DNA of 64,000 nucleotides, taken from positions 67,001 to 131,000 of the forward strand of contig NC_088305.1 in assembly GCF_032854445.1 (NCBI RefSeq), read 5' to 3'. Below are positions 12,301 through 22,880 of this stretch, in pieces. This DNA is from Liolophura sinensis. Its lineage: Eukaryota > Mollusca > Polyplacophora > Chitonida > Chitonidae. A program made the position numbers and the translations under genes. Below the pieces are notes generated by a model. It did no database searches. It saw only the letters and a program-made list of their open reading frames with translations, and had not been told where the DNA came from. The stretch's first letter is position 1. Each line of letters opens with the position of its first letter.

Positions 12301-14374
12301 CTCACCAGAACCTCCTGGCAAGCTCCTGACTTACTGAATGGTTTACAGGGATTATAAAAGAACACTTCTTCTGATGTGTTTCCTGGAGCTGAATAACTAC
12401 AATAGAAAACACATCTGCATATGCTGAATCGGTTTCAACAATTTTATCAACCTGTCAAAAAAATTGACCATATCTGTTTGTTTGTTTTTTTTTTCAGGGA
12501 CCAGTAGAGCATACATTAATACCGGACCATAATACATGGCACAGTAGTTTTGGCCAGAAAAATTTCAACTGAATGATTCTGGCTTTCATAACACCACTTT
12601 GGCAACCTTGGAGCCATATCACGAAGTCATATCATGAAGTCATATCATGAAGTCATATCACGAAGTCATATCACGAAGTCATATCATGAAGTCATATCAC
12701 GAAGTCATATCACGAAGTCATATCATGAAGTCATATCATGAAGTCATATCATGAAGTCATATCATGAAGTCATATCACGAAGTCATATCATGCAGCCATA
12801 TCATGAAGTCATATCATGAAGTCATATCATGAAGTCATATCACGAAGTCATATCATGAAGTCATATCATGAAGTCATATCACGAAGTCATATCATGAAGT
12901 CATATCACGAAGTCATATCACGAAGTCATATCATGAAGTCATATCATGAAGTCATATCATGAAGTCATATCATGAAGTCATATCACGAAGTCATATCATG
13001 CAGCCATATCATGAAGTCATATTCATGCCAAAAATCCATCAAACAATACCGCATGCAATGTTCAGCATACATACATATATGAAGATACCATATGATCATA
13101 ATTGACTACAGCTACAGCTAGTCTACATTCCAACATCACCACATGTACAGTAACTTACCTCTGATAATGTATATACACTATTTATATTTTCATCCACAGT
13201 TTAGCATTTTTTTGCTTCCTTCTGATCGATTCATCCACCTTGTAGGTCCACTTAAAAGTTTTACTGTGAAGTTTGATAAATTTCTTCTTGGAAAAACTTA
13301 AGTCTTATCATCAATGCTAGCATCACGTTAAGGCCTTTATGTACGTCCAAAAGTGCATTTTTACACAAACCTTTTGTGAAATACAGCACGCCCTTCAACA
13401 AGTATGAGGTCATGCTATACTAACACTGTGTCCCATGATGGTATTTCACCCAGGAGGAAAATTTCACAAAAGATTATAACTCAAGTCCATCCTAATGTTT
13501 GGTACAAGATATCGACATCTAAATGCCATCAAAAACATGCATCGGTAAACCCTCCCTTAACAACATTCCAGATTTTGAAAATTTTGGATTGAGAAGTCCA
13601 ACTGATGTCCGCCGTATGTTTCATGCTTCAAGATCAGGCAAGGTATGTGCTGGTGGTTTGAAAGATAAACTGTTGACAACGACATCCAAGGACTAAAGCA
13701 CCCTGTTAGCAATGCTAACTTTGACATGTACACTTTGGATGACTTACAGAATCAGTTCATACCAAATATATATAAGGACATGTTCCATTGTAAAGGTCAG
13801 TGAATTTTTTTTTGTTCTACGTAGTAAGAGCCCCATATACAACTGGGCCATTACCAGTAGCATCCATGTCTTTACACATGAATGAACCTTAAATGACAGG
13901 CAATGTAAAGCCATCAAAAATTTCAGCCTTTGCATTAATTTATTTGTTGCAAATTCTTTTTTTTTTTTTAATAATGCTGAGTTTATTTGTCTCTCATCAT
14001 CTTATTCAGCTGTTCAATGTGAAATCTTTTTAATGATACCCACGTCATATCCTCATGCCACATGACCAAAACAGCATCATAAACTCTAGAACTCCCCTGT
14101 AAAGTGTAAACTTCTTGAACGTTAGTAACAAATAGGCCTACATATACCTTCCTCCTGGGACACCAGGCAGCGAGGTGAGATCAACTTTCATACCAGGGCT
14201 CTCGCATTTACAATCCGAACCTTCAGTTTTCTTGCATATTGCACCTTTAGCTAAATAAGGAAAGCACGAAACAATCAACTGGAGTGTCAGATAAACTTTA
14301 ACCGAATGACAGATTAAAGTTCGAAGTCCAAACAACCGTAGATGTGATGGAGAAAGTTGACAGAGCGACGCCAT
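322..14374 (-). CDS. MRH-domain (mannose-6-phosphate-receptor-like) secretory-pathway protein, 4 exons, 3' end outside window
   Basis: Seen: four minus-strand exons (14374-14148, 12396-12306, 3438-3305, 394-322), each with GT donor and AG acceptor, and with intron phases 2, 0 and 2 that all match; about 175 residues so far. Residues ~25-45 are hydrophobic (YLTLQLIVSCFPYL) and look like a signal peptide. Then come ICKK and DCKCESPG, MKVDLTSL, FYNPCKPF, GACQEVLMCQ, YYVLGRSGSVVF, LNYT, VALICS and YLQEKPTTYY. This cysteine order (C.C...DL..L / YNPC / C..V.CQ / Y.LG...SV.F / L.C) is that of MRH lectin-like domains such as cation-dependent mannose-6-phosphate receptor and ATG27 relatives, which work in Golgi-endosome-lysosome traffic. 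The transmembrane and cytosolic end would lie beyond coordinate 1. Start chosen at 14374 because the context is AAG ATG G and the signal peptide follows. Lectin activity is not shown. Confidence 0.75.
740..930 (+). mobile_element. SINE-A copy, 5'-truncated
   Basis: Runs from GAGTTCAGCTCATGCTGGC through CCACCATAATGCTGGCCG to an A-rich tail of AATTAAA-like units. Same family as the full-length copy at 43021-43295. It lies in or beside the intron between MRH exons 3 and 4. Confidence 0.7.
974..2402. repeat. 51-bp minisatellite, about 28 copies
   Basis: Unit contains CTGTGAGAACAGGGGAATGT and GAATTCCTTGTCTACAGCCC. The period of 51 bp (17 codons) leaves several frames open for hundreds of codons on both strands; these are not genes. 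Divergence between units is low (a few percent). It lies in the third intron of the MRH gene. Confidence 0.95.
2568..2868. repeat. 66-bp tandem repeat, about 4.5 copies
   Basis: CGTGCAGAAATCTAGCAATC recurs at 2573, 2639, 2705, 2771 and 2837, exactly 66 bp apart. The last copy runs straight into a dispersed repeat (2846-3200), so the array looks like an expansion of that element's edge. Confidence 0.9.
2846..3200. repeat. Dispersed repeat copy 1
   Basis: Holds internal sub-repeats of roughly 150 bp with GGGAAGATGTATG, AATAGGTTCAGT and GACAAAATCTGA-like words. The same order recurs at 8842-9412. No coding capacity. Class unknown. Confidence 0.6.
3305..3438 (-). CDS. MRH gene exon 3 (CQ..YYVLG..SVVF motif)
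   Basis: A long pyrimidine tract ends in TTGAATAG above 3438, and the donor GTGTGTATG lies below 3305. The exon starts in phase 0, as exon 2 requires, and reads MCQRNKGSYYVLGRSGSVVF, then LNYT, ending in phase 2. It is separated from exon 2 by an 8.9 kb intron filled with tandem arrays. Confidence 0.75.
3466..3850. repeat. 80-bp tandem repeat, about 5 copies
   Basis: TGAGGGGATAAA recurs at 3531, 3611, 3691 and about 3772, beside ACATGTATGGTTATG and CTTCTACGCCTAAA. The last copy is eroded. Starts some 28 bp above MRH exon 3. Confidence 0.9.
4110..5430. repeat. 44-bp minisatellite, about 29 copies
   Basis: Unit: TGATGTTCTAGTATAGTCTG then GAGTTTTATCTAAAAACCAA. Copies at 4120-4320 are nearly identical. 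Further right they diverge, with A-tract insertions near 4980 and 5215 inside what looks like a duplicated block. 3851-4109, to the left, holds nothing I recognise. Confidence 0.9.
5588..6040. repeat. 107-116 bp tandem repeat (4 copies) with nested 9-bp repeat
   Basis: GTAATCCATTGGATGATGTA recurs near 5594, 5702, 5818 and 5925. Each unit ends in 2-4 copies of GTGACCACA, so unit length changes in 9-bp steps (108, 116, 107). Short open frames here are shadows. Confidence 0.85.
6115..8255. repeat. 41-bp minisatellite, about 52 copies
   Basis: Unit: GATGATAATGGGGTAACAGT then ATTAAAGGTATCACGAAACCT. Two unit variants (GGGGTAACAGTATT and GGTGTAACAGTGTT) alternate in recurring patterns, which points to block duplication. 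Intronic in the MRH gene. Confidence 0.95.
8256..8841. other. Intron sequence without recognised features
   Basis: AT-rich, with an A13 tract near 8684. Two short open frames (8553-8803) overlap each other and have no recognisable domain or splice context. Confidence 0.4.
8842..9412. repeat. Dispersed repeat copy 2
   Basis: Repeats the word order of 2840-3200 (GTAGCAATCAGAA, GGGAAGATGTATGCAAAGTT, AATAGGTTCAGT, ACAAAATCTGA) with many substitutions, in the same orientation. No coding capacity. Confidence 0.55.
9972..10395. mobile_element. Foldback MITE-like element, copy 1
   Basis: Shares CATACTGACGGTATCTAGGA, AGTAATCTTTTAC and GGTCCATAAAGC with 11075-11570, in opposite orientation, aligning over about 350 bp. 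Its right arm is eroded. No ORF, so it would be non-autonomous. Confidence 0.6.
11075..11570. mobile_element. Foldback MITE-like element, copy 2
   Basis: About 490 bp with terminal inverted repeats of roughly 120 bp. The left end reads AAACTATACGTAAGTATACT and the right end, reversed, AAACTATATGTAAAAATACT. The centre matches copy 1 in inverse orientation. 10396-11074 between the two copies holds nothing I recognise. Confidence 0.6.
11571..12281. mobile_element. Possible small element with TTTAAAGAGGC ends, carrying a SINE-B
   Basis: TTTAAAGAGGC at about 11571 and its reverse complement GCCTCTTTAAA at about 12271 bracket 0.7 kb that includes the SINE-B copy. Only 11 bp match well, so this is tentative. 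Confidence 0.25.
11787..12150 (-). mobile_element. SINE-B (tRNA-derived), near full length
   Basis: Read on the minus strand, the head at about 12150 has an A-box (ATAGCACAGTTGGTAGAGCG) and a B-box (GGGTCGAGTCAC). A body follows, then a conserved 3' part (GACGTTAAACCCCAAGCACT) ending in a TCAC-type tail at 11787. A second copy lies at 30358-30772. Confidence 0.8.
12306..12396 (-). CDS. MRH gene exon 2 (YNPC motif)
   Basis: The acceptor TTTTCTATTGTAG lies just above 12396 and the donor GTGAGT just below 12306. The exon is 91 bp: one base closing the previous codon plus 30 codons. It encodes FYNPCKPFSKSGACQEVL, the most telling stretch of the MRH fold. It carries a possible N-glycosylation site (GNTS). 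Confidence 0.8.
12608..13025. repeat. 13-bp minisatellite, about 32 copies
   Basis: Unit GAAGTCATATCAY with T/C at the last base. The unit GCAGCCATATCAT appears twice (about 12791 and 13001), about 210 bp apart, suggesting one block duplication. It lies in the first intron of the MRH gene, about 200 bp above exon 2. Confidence 0.95.
13026..14147. other. MRH first intron, no recognised features
   Basis: AT-rich with scattered short open frames. A plus-strand frame near 13543-13690 reads protein-like, but I cannot place it. T-tracts near 13960. Confidence 0.4.
14148..14374 (-). CDS. MRH gene exon 1 (start codon, signal peptide, first cysteines)
   Basis: The ATG is at 14374-14372 in good Kozak context. 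The exon has 75 codons plus two bases (AG) before the donor GTATATG at 14147-14141. It encodes the hydrophobic leader, the cysteines of ICKK and DCKC, and MKVDLTSLPG. The two leftover bases join with the first T of exon 2 to make a Ser codon. Confidence 0.75.
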
Positions 14375-14390
14375 CTTCACGTTTGAGTCA

Positions 14391-14414
14391 TCACGTGCTG
14401 GGTTGTCACATGAC
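14391..14414. promoter_or_regulatory. E-box pair upstream of the MRH gene, one CLEAR-like
   Basis: CACGTG at 14392-14397 and GTCACATGAC at 14405-14414, 18-40 bp upstream of the MRH start codon. The second differs by one base from GTCACGTGAC, the CLEAR element bound by TFEB-type factors at lysosomal genes in vertebrates. That it works here is an inference from position and gene type. Confidence 0.35.
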
Positions 14415-14924
14415 CAGTTGCTGCTGTGGTGAGGCTCTCGAGGGGACGGCCTGAAAGACGGCCTGAAAGACGGCCTGTCAATTTAGGGTATAAGGACGAT
14501 ATAAAACCGCTTCATGGGTATATAGATTGACTTAGCCTGTCTGTGTATACCTTATATGGTGAAATTGGACCATTATTTGCCGAGAAATCGTCAAATATAT
14601 AAGAGCGATAAATACGGATATATAAAAAGTTAACAAAGTCAAAGTGTCACAAATCAAAGTATAGCACAAGTAAACGTCGTTTTTCTCAAGAAGCAACTTA
14701 TTTGTAACACCCTTGTGCATCCCCTTACAAAGATTTGTCATTATTTCCAGTTAAGTCTAAGTGAAAAGTGAATATTAACCGCTTCTACACTTATATGTCC
14801 GAAAGAATATTTATAGAAAATATATTTTGTATATGAACAAATTATATTTATATTTCTGTATTTTCTTTTTTTGAGGTATAACAGATTTAAGAAACAAGCA
14901 TATATTTCTATATACAGAGTTTTA
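14415..14924. other. Upstream flank of the MRH gene
   Basis: GC-richer next to the gene. GACGGCCTGAAA is repeated three times near 14450-14480. Otherwise nothing recognisable. Confidence 0.4.
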
Positions 14925-15165
14925 TTATTTATTTGATTGGTGTTTTACACCATACTCAAAAATATTCCACTTACACGACGGCGGCCAGCATTATGGTGGG
15001 GGGAAACCGGGCTAAGCTTGAGGGAAACCCACAACTATCCGAAAGTTGCTGGCAGAGATTCCCACGTACGGCGGAAGACAAAGCCAGTATGAGCCGGACA
15101 AAGAACTCACAAGACCGCAGAGTCCTGGTTGCGCTAAGAAACTCAGCCACAGATGCGCCCCCGCC
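14925..15165 (-). mobile_element. SINE-A, diverged near-full copy
   Basis: From the 3' end (GATTGGTGTTTTACACC) through GACGGCGGCCAGCATTATGG to a degraded tRNA-like head (CTCAGCCACAGATG). It is bordered by a C-rich tract at 15160-15178. Confidence 0.75.
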
Positions 15166-15179
15166 CCCCCCCCCCCCCT

Positions 15180-17999
15180 ACAAAAGATGCTTCATCAAAA
15201 CAATAATTTGGAATTCAATTTTGGTAATTTTTATTTATTTTTCTTTCTATAGCCATACTATAGTATGTGCCCTATGATACATACCAAAAAAAACAGTGTA
15301 TTATGCACAAATAGGGTTTGTTTACATTAGCGGATATTTAACTACACTGTGCATGCTAGGGAAAGAAAAGAGACATTGAATCCATACACCTGATAGTGTG
15401 GGAGGGGTATAAAGCGTGTTCACACGTGCGTGCAGTTTAGAACTAACACCCACCCCACCCCACCCCTCTTTGCCACATGCAAGAACACAACAAACAAAGC
15501 TTCAGTCAACAGGACAGCATCATGGATTTAACCGGTTAGGGTCTTCAGAAAGAATTCACTGCATGAGTTCACACGTACAGAAAGCTTCAGCACATCTTCT
15601 CACTGAAAGATTAAAGTGGAGAAAACGTAATTATGCAATCACACAAGTTCAGATGAAAAAGGGCGACAAGTCAGTTGAAAATGTGGGGGTCAATAGTTTT
15701 TTTGATTTTTCTTTACGGAGAAAAAGGCACTTGAATATAAACTTTGTATGGCTCGCATCTGGGACCATCTCTTGGTATATATGTATTGTCTGTGTATATT
15801 AATGTTATAAATGAGAATGTATCACATGTTTAAAAATTATATTTACATTACAGAGTTTGGTCTTTGTAGCTAACAAACGTCTTCAACCGTGATTTTGATC
15901 ATATTTATATTTTATGCATTCATAAATATTATCTTAATTCTGATTAATTTTCGGTTTATTGGAGTATAAACGCAAAAATTTTACCAACTGATTTGCTCCT
16001 TACTAAATGTAATTTTAGGAAAATTAAGTTATTCGACTGAGTGTGTGGAAAACTTCATAGCATTATGTTGGGAAATAAGTGAGAAAAGAAAGTATATCAC
16101 CACATCGTGACAACTTTCTCAAAAACAGAAAGGAATACAAGAGCAAACATTCTGGAGGAGCCTCATGCATGACAAACTTTGTCATTAATTAGTTTGTAAA
16201 TTAATTTTAGTCAAGTATTCAATGCTCCACTTCAGGTGAAATTGTGAACATATCAACCTACGTACGTATAAGCTCTGTGTCAGACTGTCATGAAACGCAA
16301 AATTAGGACGGACTCCTAACAGAAGCAGTCTGAAGTTTTCAATATTACCGGAAAGACATATGGAATGTTCTGGACAAATGAATTAACTCAGCATCCAAAT
16401 CGTATTCTGTAATAGTTTAAAAGCTGTCCTTAATCTAGGCCTTAGGTTTTGTTAATCAAGATATGTATCTCAGCTCCGCTAGGATTGCAACTGATGGTAG
16501 ATATAACGCGGAGATCTTATTCAATGAATAAATGCGTGGCGCCCCTTATCGTGCGTTATAGGCGGAATTAGGCACAACCATAAACTTGCTGAGATTCTGG
16601 ACACCCAGCCCCTGTTTACTTTAACGAGCACTGTGGAAGGCTTGTGCTCAGTCAAGTGTGTCACTAGGGCAACGGTTCTTTAATCAAGTTGCTGCTCTAC
16701 GTTAGCTCTTCACTGCATGTGTAGCTGAGCACAATGATCTTGTTTGACCACCACCGCAATGATCTTGTCTGACCACCACCGCCATACTGACACGTATTTA
16801 CACCATTCATCGACACCCAAGCAGTCATCATCAGAACAATGACTCAGCACACCAGAGTTTACATTAAAGGCCTAGAGTTTACATTAAAGGACAATAAAAC
16901 ACAAAAGGGACATACCCGATGAAGTACAACATGGAATACAAAAATAGTTAGATTGTTATTGGAGGGGGGTGGAGGGATGGGGGGATGTAGATTTCATCCA
17001 TCCCAGTAAAATGCTGATGGGATCAAATTTGTATCAGAAACGTCCCATCCGTATGTTTTGGTTGAATTAGTTCATTTGCCTTGATAGATGTTTGTATCTA
17101 TTCATTTTGAATGCACAAGTAAAGCAGTTTGTGTGTGCCAAGTAGTTAAAACCTAATGTGACATTTTACCTGGTTCTACTATTCTTGGGCAGTGCACATA
17201 CTTGACGTAAGTGTCTTGTTCTCAATTAAAAATTTACCTTAGTGACATTTTTTTCATTATGAACCTTTAAAAGCCTCGGTGAAGTGCGTTATCTGATCGA
17301 CAGAAAGGTCTTAATACATGTATTATTTGAATACTGCCTTTAAATACTCCACGATATTTGTGAAAGCAGAAATAATCCAGCTCTAAATTGTATACGAAAT
17401 TTATTTAAGTGTAGTTTAATTTAAGTAAGTTAATGCAGGTACTTAATCTCTTCAGTTATGAAATAATGATTTAATCTAGTCTTTGTTGTTCTCTTTTGTA
17501 AAATATGACTGTGGGAAAGAGTTGACATTTTAGAACGAAACTCTAGAATATACTTAGCATTCATTAAGGGTGGGAAGGGGTAGTGGACAAACATATTGGG
17601 GGTCCGGCACTTGAAAAAGGGGAGGACCCTACGATTCCGAAGCAATGATTTATGTACTATATTAGGGTAGAATTTATACCAAATGACTGGGGATTCATCG
17701 TTTGCTGTTTACTTCTGTCTTATCTGTCTCCTTCTAACAAATGACTAGACTAGACTGAAGACAGGACTTATCTCCCAACATAGTACTGTGAAATGGTCCA
17801 CACGTCTAGTCGAATAACTTTTGTGAGCTCGAACGGAGAATGCCGGTAGGTTTTCTGATATAGGTTTTAACATTTATCTTACAACACCTTTGCACTGTTT
17901 ATGTGGGTAATATTCACCATCACTCTAACTGGCAAAGAAGTTACACATTAGGATAAATAATTCAAAGTTTACAGAGAGGCTGTTGTTACACAGTTATAC
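15180..17999. other. Intergenic, no recognised gene
   Basis: No splice-consistent exon or known repeat seen. A 128-codon frame at 15416-15802 has low-complexity composition and no domain. A short duplication, AATGATCTTGTYTGACCACC, occurs near 16733 and 16758. Confidence 0.4.
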
Positions 18000-18325
18000 G
18001 AAAGAGGCCAACATTATGGTGAGAGGAAACTGGGCAGACCCCGAGGGTTAGGATGATTTTGGATTAATTGTTAGGACTAAGGTGTGCTGCCCGTGGGTCC
18101 ATCGTAGGTTGCGCATAGGCTACAAGCAGGTCTGGGTTGGGTTGACTGATGACTGCACTAGGGCTCCAGTGAAAAAATATATTTTGACTTTTCTTAACGT
18201 TTTCGATTACTTTTGTTAACTTTTGATCTGAGAATACCCGTTTTGTCCTTATTAGTCTGAGATCAGAAATTGGTGAGACTCCTGGATTATTGCGCGCTAT
18301 TAAACCACTTGGCAACGCCCCTTAA
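18000..18325 (-). mobile_element. SINE-A relic, interrupted
   Basis: 18004-18050 matches the SINE-A 3' half (AACATTATGGTGAGAGGAAA). 18250-18325, read on the minus strand, resembles its tRNA-like head (GCCAAGTGGTTTAATAGCGC). The stretch between does not match and may be an insertion. 18326-19260 beyond it holds nothing I recognise. Confidence 0.45.
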
Positions 18326-19261
18326 CCTAATTTGCAGTATACAAAGTTGAATATGTGTTGGAAACAACAGTTATCTCAATGACCAGTCTGTTATGGGATT
18401 TAATAAAGTCCATAACAACTGGTAATAATTAAGGGAACAATCCAAAAACTTCTATTACAGATTACATTCATAACAAACAGGGGGAAAATTAGAGGAAAAT
18501 GTAAAAATATACAGCATTACAAATCCGTTACTTCTTCCTCCCATAAAGGTAAACTTGGTGTTTACTATTTCATAGGTCAGTGTGATGTGTTATTTATTTG
18601 TCCAGGTTTATAGACATTGAGGGACGCTGGGTGAGCCAGTTTTAGTTTCATGGCGTTGGATTCTCCCAGTGTTGTTGTGGCAAAGTAAGCCCAATCGGGT
18701 AGACCGGTTTCAACATTTGAGGCATTCACAGCACGTCAGACTCCGTGTAAAATATTCTTTTTACTTCGTTAATTATGAATTCCATCTCTTCCAGGATTCT
18801 GAATTGTACCATTGCAGTCTTATCTGGGAAAACTTGGGAATTACATTTTTAAAATGTAATAAAACGTTTTAAAAAGGCTAAGGAATCTTCTGCAGCGGTT
18901 CAGAATGGTTCCCCTGTTGATGTCCGAAGAGAACAACTGACAGTACTCATTCATTTATATACTTTGAGACTGACTATGTTTTCAAACAGTTATATGTTTT
19001 TCGACGTTCTGGTAACATTTTACTTTCTGCAAATACATACTTATTGACCTCCTAAGGATTGTCAACCCAGAAAATTCATGGCCAAAATTGAGTCTAATAT
19101 CGCCTGTTTATGTGTGAGAAGGTTATGGAAAGATGGCAGTCTAAATTGTCTACTCTGGTGAAGGGGATACAACGTACTATTGAACTTTAACAATCTTCGT
19201 TCTTAATGATATTACTTAATATTTTTATGGCCTGAACAATTAATTATCATATCATATGTAT

Positions 19262-21955
19262 ACAGAAATATATTCAACAATAAGCTGGACAGCAGACATA
19301 GCACAATCAACAATAAGCTGGACAGAAAACACAGCACAATCAACAATAAGCTGGACAACAGACATAGCACAATCAACAATAAGCTGGACAGAAAACACAG
19401 CACAACCAACAATAAGCTGGACAACAGACATAGCACAATCAACAATAAGCTGAACAGCAGACATAGCACAATCAACAATAAGCTGAACAGCAGACATAGC
19501 ACAATCAACAATAAGCTGGACAGCAGACATAGCACAATCAACAATAAGCTGGACAGCAGACACATCACAATCAACAATAAGCTGGACAGCAGACATAGCA
19601 TAATCAACAATAAGCTGGACAGCAGACATAGCACAATCAACAATAAGCTGGACAGTAGACACATCACAATCAACAATAAGCTGAACAGCAGACACAGCAC
19701 AATCAACAATAAGCTGAACAGCAGACAACATCACAATCAACAATAAGCTGGACAGCAAACACAGCACAATCAACAATAAGCTGGACAGCAGACACATCAC
19801 AATCATCAATAAGCTGAGCAGCAGACACATCACAATCAACAATAAGCTGGACAGCAGACATAGCACAATCAACAATAAGCTGGACAACAGACATAGCACA
19901 ATCAACAATAAGCTGAACAGCAGACATCACAATCAACAATAAGCTGGACAGCAGACACATCACAATCAACAATAAGCTGAACAGCAGACATGGTACAATC
20001 AACAATAAGCTGGACAGCAGACATAGCACAATCAACAATAAGCTGGACAGCAGACACATCACAATCAACAATAAGCTGAACAGCAGACACAGCACAATCA
20101 ACAATAAGCTGGACAGCAGACATAGCACAATTAACAATAAACTGAACAGCAAACACATCACAATCAACAATAAGCTGGACAGCAACATAGCACAATCAAC
20201 AATAAGCTGGACAGCAAACATAGCACAATCAACAATAAGCTGGACAGCAGACACATCACAATCAACAATAAGCTGGACAGCAGACACAGCACAATCAACA
20301 ATAAGCTGAACAGCAGACATAGCACAATCAACAATAAGCTGAACAGCAGACATAGCACAATTAACAATAAGCTGGACAGCAGACACAGCACAATCAACAA
20401 TAAGCTGGACAGCAGATATAGCACAATCGAACAATAAGCTGGACAGCAGACACATCACAATCAACAATAAGCTGGACAGCAGACACAGCACAATCAACAA
20501 TAAGTTGAACAGCAGACATAGCACAATCAACAATAAGCTGAACAACAGACATAGCACAATCAACAATAAGCTGGACAGCAGACACATCACAATCAACAAT
20601 AAGCTGGACAGCAGACATAGCACAATCAACAATAAGCTGGACAGCAGACACATCACAATCAACAATAAGCTGGACAGCAGACATAGCACAATCAACAATA
20701 AGCTGAACAGCAGACATGGTACAATCAACAATAAGCTGGACAGCAGACATAGCACAATCAACAATAAGCTGGACAGTAGACACATCACAATCAACAATAA
20801 GCTGAACAGCAGACACAGCACAATCAACAATAAGCTGGACAGCAGACATAGCACAATTAACAATAAACTGAACAGCAAACACATCACAATCAACAATAAG
20901 CTGGACAGCAACATAGCACAATCAACAATAAGCTGAACAGCAAACATAGCACAATCAACAATAAGCTGGACAGCAGACACATCACAATCAACAATAAGCT
21001 GGACAGCAGACACAGCACAATCAACAATAAGCTGAACAGCAGACATAGCACAATCAACAATAAGCTGAACAGCAGACATAGCACAATTAACAATAAGCTG
21101 GACAGCAGACACAGCACAATCAACAATAAGCTGGACAGCAGATATAGCACAATCGAACAATAAGCTGGACAGCAGACACATCACAATCAACAATAAGCTG
21201 GACAGCAGACACAGCACAATCAACAATAAGCTGAACAGCAGACATAGCACAATCAACAATAAGCTGAACAGCAGACACATCACAATTAACAATAAGCTGG
21301 AAAGCAGACACATCACAATCAACAATAAGCTGAACAGCAGAAATAGCACAATCAACAATAAGCTGGACAGCAGACACATCACAATCAACAATAAGCTGAG
21401 CAGCAGACACATCACAATCAACAATAAGCTGGACAGCAGACACATCACAATTAACAATAAGCTGGACAGCAGACACATCACAATCAACAATAAGCTGGAC
21501 AGCAGACATAGCACAATCAACAATAAGCTGGACAGCAGACATAGCAAAATCAACAATAAGCTGGACAGCAGACATAGAACAATCAACAATAAGCTGGACA
21601 GCAGACATAGCACAATCAACAATAAACTGAACAGCAGACACATCACAATTAACAATAAGCTGGACAGCAGACACATCACAATCAACAATAAGCTGAACAA
21701 CAGACATAGCACAATCAACAATAAGCTGGACAGCAGACATAGCAAAATCAACAATAAGCTGGACAGCAGACATAGCACAATCAACAATAAGCTGGACAGC
21801 AGACATAGCAAAATCAACAATAAGCTGAACAGCAGACATAGCACAATCACCAATAAGCTGGAAAGCAGACACATCACAATCAACAATAAGCTGGACAGCA
21901 GACACATCACAATTAACAATAAGCTGGACAGCAGATATAGCACAATCCCAGGGTG
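19262..21955. repeat. 33-bp minisatellite, about 82 copies, with 726-bp higher-order repeat
   Basis: Unit: GACAGCAGACATAGCACAAT then CAACAATAAGCTG. Variants alternate CATAGC/CACAGC/CACATC and GGACA/GAACA. Diagnostic variants recur exactly 726 bp (22 units) apart: the shortened CAGCAACATAGC at about 20182 and 20908, and ATCGAACAATAAG at about 20427 and 21153. All frames are free of stops for long stretches; the minus strand gives a 746-codon Leu/Val/Ile-rich frame with 11-residue repeats. I read these frames as by-products. Confidence 0.95.
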
Positions 21956-22152
21956 TAATTATGCACCCCACCAATCAAGTAATAGCTGGCTAAACCATTC
22001 CTGCCAACAAGGACATCCATTTATGCTGCACTGCTGGTAGATGTACTGATTAAATGATCAAATAAGGGTTTTTCAACCCTTTACCAGCTGCTGAAGTTGG
22101 CATCAAAATAGTTGGTTGCCGGCTAGTTTGTGATGTCCTCACCAGATATAAT

Positions 22153-22470
22153 CCTTGCAGAGACAGTGGTATGGTCCTTGCAGAGACAGTGGTATGGTCA
22201 TTGCAGAGACAGTGGTATGGTCCTTGCAGAGACAATGGTATGATCCTTGCACAGACAGTGGTATGGTCCTAGCACAGACAGTGGTATGGTCCTTGCACAG
22301 ACAGTGGTATGGTCCTTGCACAGACAGTGGTATGGTCCTTGCACAGACAATGGTATGGTCCTTGCATAGACAGTGGTATGGTCCTTGAACGGACAGTGGT
22401 ATGGTCCTTGCACAGACAGTGGTATGGTCCTTGCACAGACAATGGTATGGTCCTTGCACAGACAGTGGTG
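22153..22470. repeat. 23-bp minisatellite, 14 copies
   Basis: Unit: GTATGGTCCTTGCACAGACA then GTG; GTATGGT recurs every 23 bp. The left copies read GCAGAGACA, the rest GCACAGACA. 21956-22152 has no features. 22471-22732 has a short CTGACTGA-rich stretch only. Confidence 0.95.
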
Positions 22471-22732
22471 GACTCCACTACTCTGAAGAGTATCCTCGGG
22501 ATGGTCAGATTCAGAGACTGAACTGACTGAGCTGACTGGACTGACTGAACTCAGTAGCTATATGCTTGTCTGGAGTCATAGTGCTAGGGGGCAACTATTT
22601 ATGCATTAACCTGAACAGTTAGAATAAAACCGTGACCGTGAATGAAAAAAACCCACTGTGAAGTGCAAGGACCACATACGTGTAAACATCAGAAACTGTT
22701 CCGGGCTAAGCTGACTGGAAATCGCTCAACTT

Positions 22733-22880
22733 GGGTTTACAATGAGAACCTTGACCACGGCCAGTTTACAATGAGAACCTCGACCACGGCCAGTTTACAA
22801 TGAGAACCTCGACAAAAACAACCAGTTTACAACGACAATCTCGACCACTGCCAGTTTACAATGAGAACCTCGACCACAGC
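22733..22880. repeat. About 29-bp tandem repeat, 5 copies
   Basis: CAGTTTACAATGAGAACCTC then GACCACGGC, with small indels in one unit. 22881-23414 to the right is without recognised features. Confidence 0.85.

Noticed and set aside
12608-13025. CRISPR-like direct repeats
   Set aside because: There are no spacers: units are contiguous 13-mers, and the genome is eukaryotic.
13543-13695. Plus-strand frame reading IPDFENFGLRSPTDVRRMF
   Set aside because: Protein-like but no recognised domain, no ATG and no consistent splice sites; lies within an intron of the opposite-strand gene.
15416-15802. 128-codon plus-strand frame
   Set aside because: Low-complexity start, no domain, no homologous feel, and no splice or promoter context.
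19703-21943. 746-codon minus-strand Leu/Val/Ile-rich frame resembling a multi-pass membrane protein
   Set aside because: The 33-bp period forces an 11-residue hydrophobic repeat; the frame changes where single units lose bases, as expected for non-coding DNA.
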